Of a DNA stretch of 64,000 nucleotides, positions 7,911 to 16,370 are shown piece after piece (the first letter of the stretch is position 1; every line of letters begins with the position of its first letter). The notes beneath the pieces were generated by a model that worked only from the letters and a program-made list of their open reading frames with translations, did not search any database and was not told the DNA's origin. The position numbers and the translations under genes were made by a program. This DNA is from Micromonospora sonchi (GTDB lineage Bacteria > Actinomycetota > Actinomycetes > Mycobacteriales > Micromonosporaceae). The stretch covers positions 115,141-179,140 of the forward strand of contig NZ_BMNB01000013.1 of assembly GCF_014646235.1 (NCBI RefSeq). Direction: 5' to 3'.

Positions 7911-8924
7911 TCAGCAGCTGTTCGGCTCGCCGCCGGAGCGCAGCGTCGCCAACGCGGCCAGCGCCTCGTCCAGCGATCCCACCTTCACCAACGGTAGGTC
8001 GGGCTGCCGGTTGCGGACCGCCTCGGCGCAGTTGGCGGCCGGCACCAGGAAGACCGTGGCGCCGGCCTGCTTCGCCCCGACCAGCTTCTGCGGGATGCCG
8101 CCGATCGGGCCGACCCGACCGAGGTCGTCGATGGTCCCGGTGCCCGCGATGACCCGGCCACCGGTGAGGTCCTCCGGGGTCAGCTTGTCGATGATGCCCA
8201 GGGCGAACATCAGACCCGCGCTGGGGCCACCGATGTCCTTGAGGTCGAAGGAGAGGGTGAACGGGTGCGGCTGCTGCTGCTCGATCTCGATGCCGATGCG
8301 GGGCCGGCCGTCCTGTTCGCGGCTGGTGATCGTGCCGGTGCGGATGGCGCCGTCGCGGGTGTATCCGATCCGCAGCGCCGTGCCCGCCGGTTTCGCCCGG
8401 ATCAGTTCGGTCAGTCGGGACGCGAGCGGCGCCGGCTCCCCGTCCACCGAGGTCACCACGTCGCCCGGTTGGAGCACGCCGGACGCCGGACCGTCGGCGG
8501 CCACCGTCTTGACCACGACCTGCACCTCGTACCCCAACTCCCGCAGCGCGGCGGTCTCCGCGCTGGTCTGCGAGACCTGGAAGTCCTCGGCGTTGCGCTG
8601 CTCGACCTCCTCCCGGGTCTCCCCCGGCGGGTAGACCAGCTCGCGCGGCACCACGGCCTGCTCGTCGGAGAGCCAGCCCTGGATCGCCGAGCGCAGCTTG
8701 ACGCTGGGCTGCACCCCGACCGTGGTCAGCCGCAGTTGGCCGGCGGAGGTGGAGGTCTCCCGGCCGGTGACCTGGATCACCTCCTTGCCGTCCTCCTGCC
8801 CGAGGGTGTCGACGGTCGGACCGGGACCGAGCACGACGTACGGGACGGGCGCGCCGAGCACCCCGATGCTCAGCAGAGTGGTGAGCAGAGCACCGAGCAG
8901 GACGGTCACACCGCGACGTCTCAT
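7911..8924 (-). CDS. PDZ/Lon-like (S16-type) membrane protease
   Basis: This 337-residue protein has an N-terminal signal anchor (GVTVLLGALLTTLLSIGVLG). A PDZ domain follows at roughly 130-210 (DGPASGVLQPGDVVTSVDGEP), and then a Lon-type proteolytic domain with catalytic Ser in GGPSAG and Lys in GGIPQKLVGAK. The layout matches the YlbL family of secreted Lon-like proteases (Rv3194c type). Its active site should face outside the membrane. The neighbouring UPF0182 gene on the same strand and the divergent metalloprotease-like gene repeat the order I recall in mycobacteria. Its substrates are unknown. Confidence 0.92.
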   Translation of the reverse strand: MRRRGVTVLLGALLTTLLSIGVLGAPVPYVVLGPGPTVDTLGQEDGKEVIQVTGRETSTSAGQLRLTTVGVQPSVKLRSAIQGWLSDEQAVVPRELVYPPGETREEVEQRNAEDFQVSQTSAETAALRELGYEVQVVVKTVAADGPASGVLQPGDVVTSVDGEPAPLASRLTELIRAKPAGTALRIGYTRDGAIRTGTITSREQDGRPRIGIEIEQQQPHPFTLSFDLKDIGGPSAGLMFALGIIDKLTPEDLTGGRVIAGTGTIDDLGRVGPIGGIPQKLVGAKQAGATVFLVPAANCAEAVRNRQPDLPLVKVGSLDEALAALATLRSGGEPNSC

Positions 8925-9094
8925 GCGGCAGAGCGTACCGATTCGGGCAGGAAGGCCCCGGGCGGCACGACGACTACCCCCTTCAGCGCAACGACGGCGT
9001 ACGCCATCTGGGGAGCGGTCGACCTTCGCTCCGGCCGCAGCGCCGTCTCGCGGCGCGAAGGCCGAACTGTGGCCGTCCGCGTACCGTAGACATC

Positions 9095-10393
9095 GTGCCT
9101 GATATTCCGTTCGGTTTCGCGCTACCGGGTGGGCAGCCGCCCGACCCCAACGACCCCGCGCAGATGCAGCAGTTCATGTCGCAGTTGCAGCACCTGCTCT
9201 CCGCGCCGGGAAGCGGGCCGGTCAACTGGGACCTCGCCCGCCAGGTCGCGGCCAGCCAGCTCGCCGCGGTGGGCGACCCGGCGGTCTCGCCGTACGAGCG
9301 CAACTCGGTGGAGGAGGCGCTGCGGATCGCCGACCTCTGGTTGGAGCCGGCCTCCGCCCTGCCCTCGGGCATCCGGACCGCGCTGGCCTGGAACCGCAAC
9401 GAGTGGATCTTCAAGACCCTCGACGTCTGGCGCAAGCTCTGCGACCCGGTGGCCAGCCGGATGGTCGGCGCGATGGCCGACCTGGTGCCGCCGGAGGCGC
9501 GGGCGCAGCTCGGTCCGATGCAGTCGATGGTGGCCACCCTCGGCGGCGCGCTCTTCGGCGGCCAGCTCGGCCAGGCGCTCGGTTCGCTGGCCGCGGAGGT
9601 GCTCTCCGCCGGCGACATCGGCCTGCCGCTCGGCCCGGCCGGCACGGCCGCGCTGATCCCGGCCAACATCCGCGGCTACGGCGAGGGCCTGGAGCTGCCG
9701 GAGGACGAGGTACGCCTCTACGTGGCCCTGCGGGAGGCAGCGCATCAACGACTGTTCGAGCACGTGCCGTGGCTGCGCGGGCACGTGCTCAACGCCGTGG
9801 AGACGTACGCCGCCGGCATCCGGGTGAACCGGGAGGCGATCGAGGAGGCGATGGGCCGGGTCGACCCCACCGACCCGGAGTCGATGCAGGCCATCGCCCT
9901 GGAGGGCATCTTCACCCCGGAGGACAGCCCGACGCAGAAGGCGTCGCTGGCCCGGTTGGAGACCGCCCTCGCCCTGGTGGAGGGCTGGGTCTGCCACGTG
10001 GTCGACGGCGCGGCGGCCGGCCGGCTGCCGAACGTGGTGGCGTTGGGTGAGGCGTTCCGTCGCCGCCGGGCGGCCGGTGGCCCGGCCGAACAGACCTTCG
10101 CCGCGCTGGTCGGCCTGGAACTGCGCCCCCGCCGGCTGCGGGAAGCCGCCGCGCTCTGGGCAGCGCTCACCGAGCACCGGGGCATCGCCGGACGGGACGC
10201 GCTGTGGGGGCATCCGGACCTGCTGCCCTCCGACGACGACTTCGCCGACCCGGTGGCCTTCGCGATGGCCGACGTCGACCTGATGACCGAGCTGGAGAAC
10301 TTCGATTTCTCCGCCCCCGGCGGGCCGGAGGAGAAGACTCCGGGCGAGCCGGAGCGGCGGGACGACAGCGACGGCGACGAGCACCGCCCCTGA
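9095..10393 (+). CDS. Zinc-dependent metalloprotease-like protein (DUF2342)
   Basis: This soluble protein has 432 residues and starts at a GTG. It belongs to the actinobacterial family annotated as zinc-dependent metalloprotease or F420-biosynthesis-associated (Rv3195 type). The conserved helix REAAHQRLFEHVPWL (about residues 213-227) is the family's putative metal site and replaces a canonical HEXXH. NRNEWI, SMVATLGGALFGGQLGQALG and the acidic C-terminal tail are also family-like. It is divergent from the PDZ/Lon protease, with 170 nt between the starts. Protease activity is inferred from family annotation only. Confidence 0.85.
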   Translation: MPDIPFGFALPGGQPPDPNDPAQMQQFMSQLQHLLSAPGSGPVNWDLARQVAASQLAAVGDPAVSPYERNSVEEALRIADLWLEPASALPSGIRTALAWNRNEWIFKTLDVWRKLCDPVASRMVGAMADLVPPEARAQLGPMQSMVATLGGALFGGQLGQALGSLAAEVLSAGDIGLPLGPAGTAALIPANIRGYGEGLELPEDEVRLYVALREAAHQRLFEHVPWLRGHVLNAVETYAAGIRVNREAIEEAMGRVDPTDPESMQAIALEGIFTPEDSPTQKASLARLETALALVEGWVCHVVDGAAAGRLPNVVALGEAFRRRRAAGGPAEQTFAALVGLELRPRRLREAAALWAALTEHRGIAGRDALWGHPDLLPSDDDFADPVAFAMADVDLMTELENFDFSAPGGPEEKTPGEPERRDDSDGDEHRP

Positions 10394-10407
10394 CCCGGGC
10401 CGGCGGA

Positions 10408-11058
10408 TCACTCGCCCTGGCGGGCCCCGGAGAGCAGGGCCCGGGTGTTCTCCCACCCGCCGAGTGCCGGGTCGAGCCGGGCCAGGTCCGCTGGGCCGCG
10501 CAGCCGGTGCCAGGACGGCGTCACCGCCAGGTCACCCGGGCGGGGCGCCGCCGCGCGCACGGCGGCGGGCAGCGCACCGTCCATCTCCAGCGCCGGCAGC
10601 CACGGTGGTACGGGCAGCCGGGCCGCCACCCCCAGCAGCCCCGGCACGCCGCCCTCGACCGGGGCGAGCGCGACCGGTCGGCTGGTCAGCGGGCGCAGCA
10701 GCTTTCCCACGGTGAGACCGGGCAGGTCCGGCGCGTCCCCGGCGATGACGGCGGCCTGCTCGTACCGGCCCTCGCGCGCTGGCGGGCGATCCGCCCCGTC
10801 GGCGTCGCCGGCCAGCGCGGCGAACACGGCGTTCGGGGTGGGTTCGGGCACCTCGTGGACGGTCATGCCGGGCCAGATGACCGCGTCGGCCAGCCAGCGG
10901 TCGGCCGGGGTGACCGCCACCGCGGTGTCCACCTGGTTGAGCATGGTGAGCATGTCCACCACGTCCTCGGCGAGCGCCGTTCGCCACTGAAGCGGGTCGA
11001 CGCCGGGCGGCGCCCAGCGGACCGGCGCGAGCAGCGCCACCACCACACGTACGACCAT
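10408..11058 (-). CDS. DUF2064-type GT-A fold transferase-like protein
   Basis: The protein has 216 residues. The segment VIAGDAPDLPGL and the end SWHRLRGPADLARLDPALG...ENTRALL resemble the DUF2064 family (nucleotidyl/glycosyltransferase A fold), in which an Asp-containing motif binds metal and nucleotide. The expected GGYYLIG segment is replaced by EGGVPGLLGVA, so activity may be altered or lost. It is convergent with the DUF2342 gene, with stops 15 nt apart. The assignment rests on motif order only. Confidence 0.55.
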   Translation of the reverse strand: MVVRVVVALLAPVRWAPPGVDPLQWRTALAEDVVDMLTMLNQVDTAVAVTPADRWLADAVIWPGMTVHEVPEPTPNAVFAALAGDADGADRPPAREGRYEQAAVIAGDAPDLPGLTVGKLLRPLTSRPVALAPVEGGVPGLLGVAARLPVPPWLPALEMDGALPAAVRAAAPRPGDLAVTPSWHRLRGPADLARLDPALGGWENTRALLSGARQGE

Positions 11059-11141
11059 CCGTCGACCCTACGCCCGCCGGGTACCCGGGCCGCCGGTGTG
11101 CGGGCCGCCGGTGTGCGGGCCGCCCGGTGTGCGGGCCCCGC

Positions 11142-11663
11142 TCAGGGCGTGCCGGAGACCGCGGCCACGCCCTCCAGGTAGCCCCGGGCGCGTTCGGTCT
11201 TCGGGTACCTGCCCACCAGGGCCCAGAACTGGTCGTTGTGGCTGGGCACGATGAGATGGGCGAGTTCGTGCAACAGCACGTAGTCGATCACCCAGTCCGG
11301 CATGTCCTGGATCCGATGCGACAGCCGGATCGACCGGTCCGCAGGGGTGCAGGAACCCCACCGACCGTTCTGGTTGCTCACCCACCGGACGCTGGCCGGC
11401 ACCACCTGGTCGCCGTAATCGGTCAGATAGAGCTTGATCAGCCGGGCGGCCCGGTCCAGCAGTCCCGCGTCGGAGCGGGCCAGGCGCCCCTCCCGGGCGG
11501 CGAGCCGGGCGAGCATCCGATCAACCCACTCGCTCTCCTCGGCCCGGGAGAACTGGTCCGGGATGAGGACGACGACTCGCTCACCGTCGCGGTAGGCGGA
11601 CACCGTTCGGCGTCGGCGCTGGCTGCGCCGTACCTCGACGACCGGCTTCCGCGGACCAGCCAT
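11142..11663 (-). CDS. YgjP-type (DUF45/M48-like) metallopeptidase
   Basis: The 173-residue soluble protein carries the zinc-binding motif HELAH (in VLLHELAHLIVPSHND) with a third His eight residues on. SNQNGRWGSCTPADRSIRLSHRI is the typical strand region of the YgjP-like family. I start it at MAGPRKP (ATG at 11663); the frame is open for 23 more codons upstream without conservation. It is likely cytoplasmic, substrate unknown. It runs in the same direction as the DUF2064-like gene 83 nt downstream. Confidence 0.85.
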   Translation of the reverse strand: MAGPRKPVVEVRRSQRRRRTVSAYRDGERVVVLIPDQFSRAEESEWVDRMLARLAAREGRLARSDAGLLDRAARLIKLYLTDYGDQVVPASVRWVSNQNGRWGSCTPADRSIRLSHRIQDMPDWVIDYVLLHELAHLIVPSHNDQFWALVGRYPKTERARGYLEGVAAVSGTP

Positions 11664-12190
11664 CAGTGGACCGCGCAGCCTCGGTTTGCTGTCACGTTGG
11701 CAAGCTAATGCAGATTGGCCAGCGATCCGCAAGGGTCAACCCCCGACCTGCGCCCGAAAAATGGAGATTGGTCGCTAGGAATCCCGAAAAAATTCTTGCC
11801 GGAGCGCCACGCGGCGTCACGATCACCCTTCGTGTTGACTGGTGAAGTGTCACACCGCCGCCAGGGCGTACGGTAATTGATCATCATCGCCCGCCCATCA
11901 TCGGGGTTCCCTCCGGGTTCAAGCCCACTACCAGCGTATTTACCGGCCCTCGGTCGGCGTGTCCCCGCCAAACTGGCTGATCTGGGCCGATTCGGCGTGC
12001 ACACTCTCGACGTCGCCTTGCTCACAGTGGCAAAGCACAGCTGACATGGAACCGCCCGCACCTGGGTAGGGTCCGCCAACCAGTGGTCACGTGGGTGACC
12101 ACGGCAAACCCAGCGCCGGACGCGGTAGCGACCGCCGCCGGGAACACGCCGGACCGGTACCGACCGGCGGACAAGACGAGGAGGCACACC
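11664..12190. other. 527-nt intergenic region before the DUF5679 gene
   Basis: This divergent region is less GC-rich than its surroundings. It has no coding sequence I can support; a long minus-strand frame here has unlike composition and lacks a start signal. TAGGGT at 12066-12071 could be a -10 element for the DUF5679 gene. A perfect 7-bp inverted repeat TGGTCAC/GTGACCA with a 4-nt loop lies at 12084-12101 in the putative leader. Confidence 0.45.
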
Positions 12191-12358
12191 GTGGCCGACC
12201 AGGGCCAGACCTACAACGGTTACTGCGTCAAGTGCAAGGAGAAGCGGGACTTCGAAGGCCGTGTCGAGGTTTCGAAGACCGGCATGAACATGGCCAAGGG
12301 AAAATGTCCGGTGTGCGGCACAACAGTGAACCGCATCCTGGGCAAGGCGAAGGTCTGA
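12191..12358 (+). CDS. DUF5679 zinc-ribbon-like small protein
   Basis: The protein has 55 residues, and two CxxC pairs (CVKC at 12-15, CPVC at 39-42) should bind one zinc. Lys-rich segments and a GKAKV tail surround them. This is the DUF5679 family, small proteins common in actinobacteria and of unknown role, possibly nucleic-acid binding. I use the GTG at 12191, which has GAGGAGG 5-6 nt upstream. The longer ATG/GTG frame from 12083 lacks a ribosome-binding site and would read through promoter sequence. Confidence 0.88.
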   Translation: MADQGQTYNGYCVKCKEKRDFEGRVEVSKTGMNMAKGKCPVCGTTVNRILGKAKV

Positions 12359-12637
12359 CGTTCGCGTCCGACGAGGCGGGGGTGGCCGGGGCGCCGCCCC
12401 CGCCTCGTTTCCGCCCACTGCCGGACGCGCCCTCAGCTTCCCCGCGCCGCCGGACGTGCCCTCAGCTTCCCCGCGCCGCCGGACGCGGACCCGGCTTCTC
12501 GGCACTGTCGGACAGCCGACACAGTTACCGGCTGGTTGTGGATATCTCGTCAAATCCTGTGGACAGCCCTGAATCTGGGCCCGCCCACCTGTGGACAACG
12601 ATCGACGGACAGCATGGGATCGGTCACGGTTCGTGCC

Positions 12638-13750
12638 ATGCAGTCATCCACACAACGCCCGGCGTCCCCCCGCCCCACGCTGCTGCCCGGCTTGAGCCGA
12701 CTCTGGCGCGACCGGCACACCCTCCAACTCGGCCTCGGTCAGGAGCGGGCCGTCCTGGTCGAGGTCGCCGATCCACGCGCCGCCCGGCTGCTGGACCTGC
12801 TCGACGGCACCCGCAGTGAACGGGAGGTACTGACCGGGGCGACCCGGACGGGAGTTTCCGCGGGGCACGCCCGTGCCCTGCTCGACGCCCTGCGCAGCGC
12901 CGGGCTGGTGGTGCCCGCGTACACCCTTCTGCCCCGGGACCTCGCCGGCCCACGGCGCGCTCGACTCACCGCCGAGGCCGGCGCGCTGGCGCTCGTCGCC
13001 GCCCGGCTTCCAGGCACTCCGGCCCAGGTGCTCCGGCGCCGGCTGACGGCCCGGGTGGCGGTCACCGGCGCCGGACCGTTCGGCGCCGCCATCGCGGTGG
13101 CGCTGGCCCAGGCCGGCGTCGGCCATGTCCGTCCCGACCTGCCCGGGCCGGTCCGCCCGGTCGACCTGATCGGCACCGGCATCGCCGCCGACGAGATCGG
13201 GCGTCCGCTCGGTGAGGTGGCCCGGGCCGCGGTGGCTCGAACGGCGCCCGGCACCGGCACCGGTTCGCTGCGCCGGCACCGGCCTGAGCTGGTGATCCTG
13301 CTCGGCACCGACCGGCCCGCCGCGCTGCTGGCCGTGGGATACGCCCAGCGGCGTCAACCACACCTGCTGGTTGACGTCCGGGAGGGCGTCCCGGTGATCG
13401 GACCGTTGGTCCGCCCACCGGCCGGTCCCTGCCTGCACTGCCTCGACCTGCACCGGGCCGACCGGGATCCCGGCTGGCCGGCGCTCGCCGCCCAACTCGC
13501 CAGCGCACCGAGCACCCCGAACTGCGCGGTGAGCACGCTACTGGCGGCCACCGCGTGCGCGGTGACCGAGGCGCTCAGCCACCTGGACGGTGGCACTCCG
13601 GAGGCCCTCGGCGGCGCGGTCGAGGTCGTCGCCGCGGGCACCTTTCGGCGTCGCCACTGGCCGCCGCATCCCCGCTGCAACTGCGGTGGTTCGGCGGTGC
13701 CGTACACCCGGCCCCGCCGCACGGCAGCAGCAGGCACGCCGAGTCGGTAA
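12638..13750 (+). CDS. E1/ThiF-like protein, TOMM cyclodehydratase-related
   Basis: The protein has about 370 residues. The first 100 residues, with LWRDRHTLQLGL and LLDLLDGTRSEREVL, look like the leader-peptide-recognition (RRE-type) winged helix of TOMM cyclodehydratase C-domains. It is followed by a Rossmann segment VAVTGAGPFGAAIAVALAQAG and zinc ligands PCLHCLDLHR and CNCGG. The adenylate-forming residues of true E1 enzymes are not obvious. No precursor peptide or YcaO gene is nearby. The start is uncertain: ATG at 12638 or 12614. It ends 10 nt before the ABC1 kinase gene, which suggests an operon. Confidence 0.65.
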   Translation: MQSSTQRPASPRPTLLPGLSRLWRDRHTLQLGLGQERAVLVEVADPRAARLLDLLDGTRSEREVLTGATRTGVSAGHARALLDALRSAGLVVPAYTLLPRDLAGPRRARLTAEAGALALVAARLPGTPAQVLRRRLTARVAVTGAGPFGAAIAVALAQAGVGHVRPDLPGPVRPVDLIGTGIAADEIGRPLGEVARAAVARTAPGTGTGSLRRHRPELVILLGTDRPAALLAVGYAQRRQPHLLVDVREGVPVIGPLVRPPAGPCLHCLDLHRADRDPGWPALAAQLASAPSTPNCAVSTLLAATACAVTEALSHLDGGTPEALGGAVEVVAAGTFRRRHWPPHPRCNCGGSAVPYTRPRRTAAAGTPSR

Positions 13751-13760
13751 CAATGACCAC

Positions 13761-15089
13761 GTGACCGACATCCCGCGCCGGGCCATGTCCCGCACCGTCA
13801 AGCTCGCCGCTCTGCCGCTCGGCTTCGCCGGCCGGACCGTCCTCGGCATGGGTAAGCGCGTCACCGGGCTCGCTTCCGACGTGATCTCCGCGGAGATCCA
13901 GCAGCGCACCGCCGAGCAACTGTTCAGCGTCCTCGGCCAGCTCAAGGGTGGGGCGATGAAGTTCGGTCAGGCGCTGTCGGTCTTCGAGGCCGCCCTGCCG
14001 GAGGAGGTCGCCGCGCCCTACCGGCAGGCCCTGACCAAGCTTCAGGAGGCCGCGCCGCCGCTGCCCGTCGCCAGCGTGCACAAGGTGCTGGCCAGCCAGT
14101 TGGGCCCTGCCTGGCGGGACCGGTTCGTGAGCTTCGACGACTCTCCCGCAGCGGCGGCCAGCATCGGCCAGGTGCACCGCGCGGTGTGGCGGATGCCGGA
14201 CGGCACCGACCGGGACGTGGCTGTCAAGATCCAATATCCCGGCGCCGGCGACGCCCTGCTCGCCGACCTCAAGCAGCTCTCCCGGCTCGGCGGCATGTTC
14301 CGGGCCATCCAGCCAGGGCTCGATGTCAAACCGCTCCTGTCCGAACTGCGGGAACGCATCACCGAGGAACTGGACTACGAGCTGGAGGCAGAGTCGCAGC
14401 GCGCCTTCGCCGCCGCCTACGCCGACGATCCGGAGATCTACGTGCCAGCGGTGTTCTCCGCCTCGCCCCGGGTCCTGGTCACCGAGTGGGTCGAGGGCAT
14501 CCCGCTGGCCGACATCATTCGCGACGGCAGCGAGCAACAACGCAACGAGGCAGGCCGGTTGATGGCCACCCTGCACCTGTCGGCGCCGGCTCGGGCAGGG
14601 CTGCTGCACGCCGATCCGCACCCGGGCAACTTCCGACTGCTTCCCGACGGCCGGCTCGGCGTGATCGACTTCGGCGCGGTGGCCCGGATGCCGGAAGGCA
14701 CGCCGGAACCGATCGGCCGGATCGCCGGGCTGGCCCTGCGCGGTGACGCCGCCGAGGTGATGGCCGGCCTGCGAGCCGAGGGGTTCGTCAGCACCGACGA
14801 GCCGGTCGACGCTCAGGCGCTGCTGGATTTCCTGCGCCCGATGCTCGAACCGGTCGCCGCCGAGGAGTTCCGGTTCACCCGGGCCTGGCTGCGCGCCGAG
14901 GCCGCCCGGCTGGCGAGTCCCCGCTCACCGGCGTACCAGTTCAGCCGGCAGCTCAACCTCCCGCCGTCGTACCTGCTCATCCACCGGGTGACGCTCGGCT
15001 CGATCGGCGTGCTGTGTCAGCTGGAGGCCAAGGCACCGTACCGCGGCATCCTGGAACGCTGGCTGCCCGGCTTCGCCCCGGTCAGCTGA
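13761..15089 (+). CDS. ABC1/AarF family atypical protein kinase
   Basis: The protein has 442 residues and starts at GTG. It carries all the UbiB/ABC1 signatures: KxGQ-type motif KGGAMKFGQALS near the N terminus, the Ala-rich nucleotide loop AAAASIGQVHRA, catalytic Lys in VAVKIQYPG, HADPHPGNF and the metal-binding VIDFGAV. In other bacteria the family supports quinone synthesis. Actinobacterial members such as Rv3197 lie next to whiB7 and have been linked to antibiotic tolerance, as I recall. It starts 10 nt after the E1-like gene and ends at a dispersed palindromic element. Confidence 0.93.
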   Translation: MTDIPRRAMSRTVKLAALPLGFAGRTVLGMGKRVTGLASDVISAEIQQRTAEQLFSVLGQLKGGAMKFGQALSVFEAALPEEVAAPYRQALTKLQEAAPPLPVASVHKVLASQLGPAWRDRFVSFDDSPAAAASIGQVHRAVWRMPDGTDRDVAVKIQYPGAGDALLADLKQLSRLGGMFRAIQPGLDVKPLLSELRERITEELDYELEAESQRAFAAAYADDPEIYVPAVFSASPRVLVTEWVEGIPLADIIRDGSEQQRNEAGRLMATLHLSAPARAGLLHADPHPGNFRLLPDGRLGVIDFGAVARMPEGTPEPIGRIAGLALRGDAAEVMAGLRAEGFVSTDEPVDAQALLDFLRPMLEPVAAEEFRFTRAWLRAEAARLASPRSPAYQFSRQLNLPPSYLLIHRVTLGSIGVLCQLEAKAPYRGILERWLPGFAPVS

Positions 15090-15146
15090 CCGTCGCCGAG
15101 CGCCGCCTCCCCGCCCGCCCCCCCCGCACGCGCCGCCGGATCGGGT

Positions 15147-15200
15147 GTTAAGAAGGGGCCCCTTCAATGCACGAGGCGTTGATAAGGGGCCCTTCCTTGC
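15147..15200. repeat. Paired-palindrome dispersed element, copy 2
   Basis: GTTAAG-AAGGGGCCCCTT is followed by the core CAATGCACGAGGCGTTGAT and a second, imperfect AAGGGGCCCTTCCTT arm. It is in reverse orientation relative to copies 1, 5 and 6. It lies between convergent gene ends (ABC1 kinase and the 59-residue ORF), so it could act as a bidirectional terminator. Confidence 0.85.
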
Positions 15201-15251
15201 ACATGGGGGCGGGCGGGGACCGGATGGTCCCCGCCCGCGGTGCGGTGTTGC

Positions 15252-15431
15252 TTACAGAACGCCCAACTCGCGGGCAGACCGGGCGCGGCCGGCCATGGCG
15301 ACGGTTCGGGCGGATCGGGTTGCCTCAGTGCTCGTGGTGGTGCGACCGGCCTGAGGCCGGAGCATTCGAGCCCTCGACAACGCTTCTTGGAGTAGGTACA
15401 TCTCGGCGACTCCGTTCGGAAGGTGCAGCAT
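15252..15431 (-). CDS. Small basic protein, unknown function
   Basis: The 59-residue product is rich in Arg, Thr and Ala. Its N terminus MLHLPNGVAEMYLLQEALSR resembles small actinobacterial proteins beginning LPxGVAEMYL, which I recognise but cannot name. GAGAGAG lies 9-15 nt before the ATG at 15431. It is downstream of whiB7 on the same strand (61 nt gap), so it may be co-transcribed with whiB7 and share its attenuation control. An upstream in-frame ATG at 15491 would almost touch the whiB7 stop. Confidence 0.6.
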   Translation of the reverse strand: MLHLPNGVAEMYLLQEALSRARMLRPQAGRTTTSTEATRSARTVAMAGRARSARELGVL

Positions 15432-15492
15432 GGTGATCAGCTCTCTCGTTGCCGGTGTGGCACCGGCGGGGTTGGTCCGGATCGGGAACATG

Positions 15493-15858
15493 TCAGGCAG
15501 CCAGCCGGACGGCGCTACGCGACGCGGCGAGGCCGTTGGCCGCCAGCCGCGCCTCGGCCTCGACCCGCAGCGCGGCGTCACGGGCGAGGTCCTCCTTGCG
15601 CGGGCGGCCACGGGGCCGCTTGCGCGGAACGACCGCGCCACGCTCGAAGATCTCGCCGCCCCAGACGCCCCAGGGCTCGGCCCGCTCGACCGCGCCGGCG
15701 AGGCACTCGACGCGCAGCGGGCAGTCCCCGCAGAGCGACTTGGCCAGTTCCAGCTCGGTGGGCGAGTCGGAGAACCACAGGTCGGGGTCGAACTTCCGGC
15801 AGGGCAGGCTCATCTCCACCTCGACCCTTGGGTCGAGCGGGGCCAGGGCCAGACTCAT
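15493..15858 (-). CDS. whiB7: WhiB7-type iron-sulfur transcription factor
   Basis: The 121-residue product has the four Fe-S cysteines C20, C43, C46 and C52 (spacing 22-2-5), the WhiB signature EPWGVWGGE (61-69) and a C-terminal AT-hook RGRPR (83-87) within a basic stretch. The AT-hook distinguishes WhiB7 from other Wbl proteins. In the family it binds the primary sigma factor and activates intrinsic antibiotic-resistance genes and its own promoter. The start ATG at 15858 is supported by AGAGAGG and GGGAG just upstream. Control is through a leader of about 500 nt with a uORF and attenuator. A second in-frame Met (16) is possible. Confidence 0.95.
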   Translation of the reverse strand: MSLALAPLDPRVEVEMSLPCRKFDPDLWFSDSPTELELAKSLCGDCPLRVECLAGAVERAEPWGVWGGEIFERGAVVPRKRPRGRPRKEDLARDAALRVEAEARLAANGLAASRSAVRLAA

Positions 15859-15919
15859 CTCCCGGTCACCTCTCTCTCACTTCGATCTCGTGGATCGCTG
15901 GTCCGACGTACTTCGGTGC

Positions 15920-15966
15920 AAAAAAAACTGAGGCCGCGGATCCCGGTTTGCGGGTTCCGCGGCCTC
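15920..15966 (-). terminator. whiB7 leader intrinsic terminator (attenuator)
   Basis: Read on the minus strand, a 16-bp stem GAGGCCGCGGAACCCG/CGGGATCCGCGGCCTC (one mismatch) with a 5-nt loop is followed three bases later by eight Ts (15920-15927). It ends 61 nt before the whiB7 start codon. It is the only hairpin I found in the window with a real T-tract, and it fits premature termination inside the leader. Confidence 0.9.
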
Positions 15967-16011
15967 GAGGTGAGCCGGTGGTCTATGGGTCAGACCGGTC
16001 TACCTCGAGGT
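15963..16011 (-). promoter_or_regulatory. Candidate antiterminator for whiB7
   Basis: CCTCGAGG occurs at 16003-16010, inside the last codons of the uORF, and again at 15963-15970, where it forms the 5' side of the terminator stem. The two copies can pair with each other over about 9 bp, which would prevent the terminator from folding. A ribosome at the uORF stop (15990-15992) would cover the upstream copy and favour termination. A ribosome stalled earlier would free it and favour read-through. Confidence 0.7.
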
Positions 16012-16277
16012 GGAACACCGCGGACGTCCATCCGCTTCTTGGCGCCATCGGCGCCCTTGCCCGTGAAGCCACTGGTCCCCTGGATCTCCGTCGGCGTGGA
16101 TGCAAGGATCAGCTCGGCCTGAACCTCGACCCGGTGCGCCTGCGGAGCCCACGGTCGCGCGGCGGCGACGTTAACCCGACGGACCGACAGCGGAGCGACG
16201 GCGACAGTCAGGGCAGCCGACAGCGGAGCGACGGCAACGGGCAGCGCCGTCGGACGCTGGTAGACGTAGCTCTCCAT
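15990..16277 (-). CDS. whiB7 leader uORF (95 codons)
   Basis: The reading frame starts at the ATG at 16277, with a perfect SD AAGGAGGTG 6 nt upstream, and ends 24 nt before the attenuator stem. The encoded peptide is Ala/Val/Pro-rich (16 Ala in 95) and contains an 11-codon tandem duplication: GCCGTCGCTCCGCTGTCGG occurs at 16184-16202 and at 16217-16235, giving AVAPLS twice. The peptide resembles no protein family. Its position and strong SD suggest a sensor of translation rather than a functional protein, as in known whiB7 leaders, though this one is long. Confidence 0.75.
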   Translation of the reverse strand: MESYVYQRPTALPVAVAPLSAALTVAVAPLSVRRVNVAAARPWAPQAHRVEVQAELILASTPTEIQGTSGFTGKGADGAKKRMDVRGVPPRGRPV

Positions 16278-16370
16278 CGGTGCCACCTCCTTGACGTTCA
16301 CTCGCGATCGACTCGGACACATCCCTCGTGAGCAGCCCGAACAGGGCCCCCTCCCGAGGTGTGTCCTGAG

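Noticed and set aside
11705..12598. 297-codon minus-strand frame across the DUF5679 gene
   Set aside because: It is antisense to a well-supported gene, has a mixed composition and lacks an RBS.
12638..13750. A TOMM (azole) biosynthetic cluster
   Set aside because: No YcaO, precursor peptide or dehydrogenase gene is near; the protein is an orphan.
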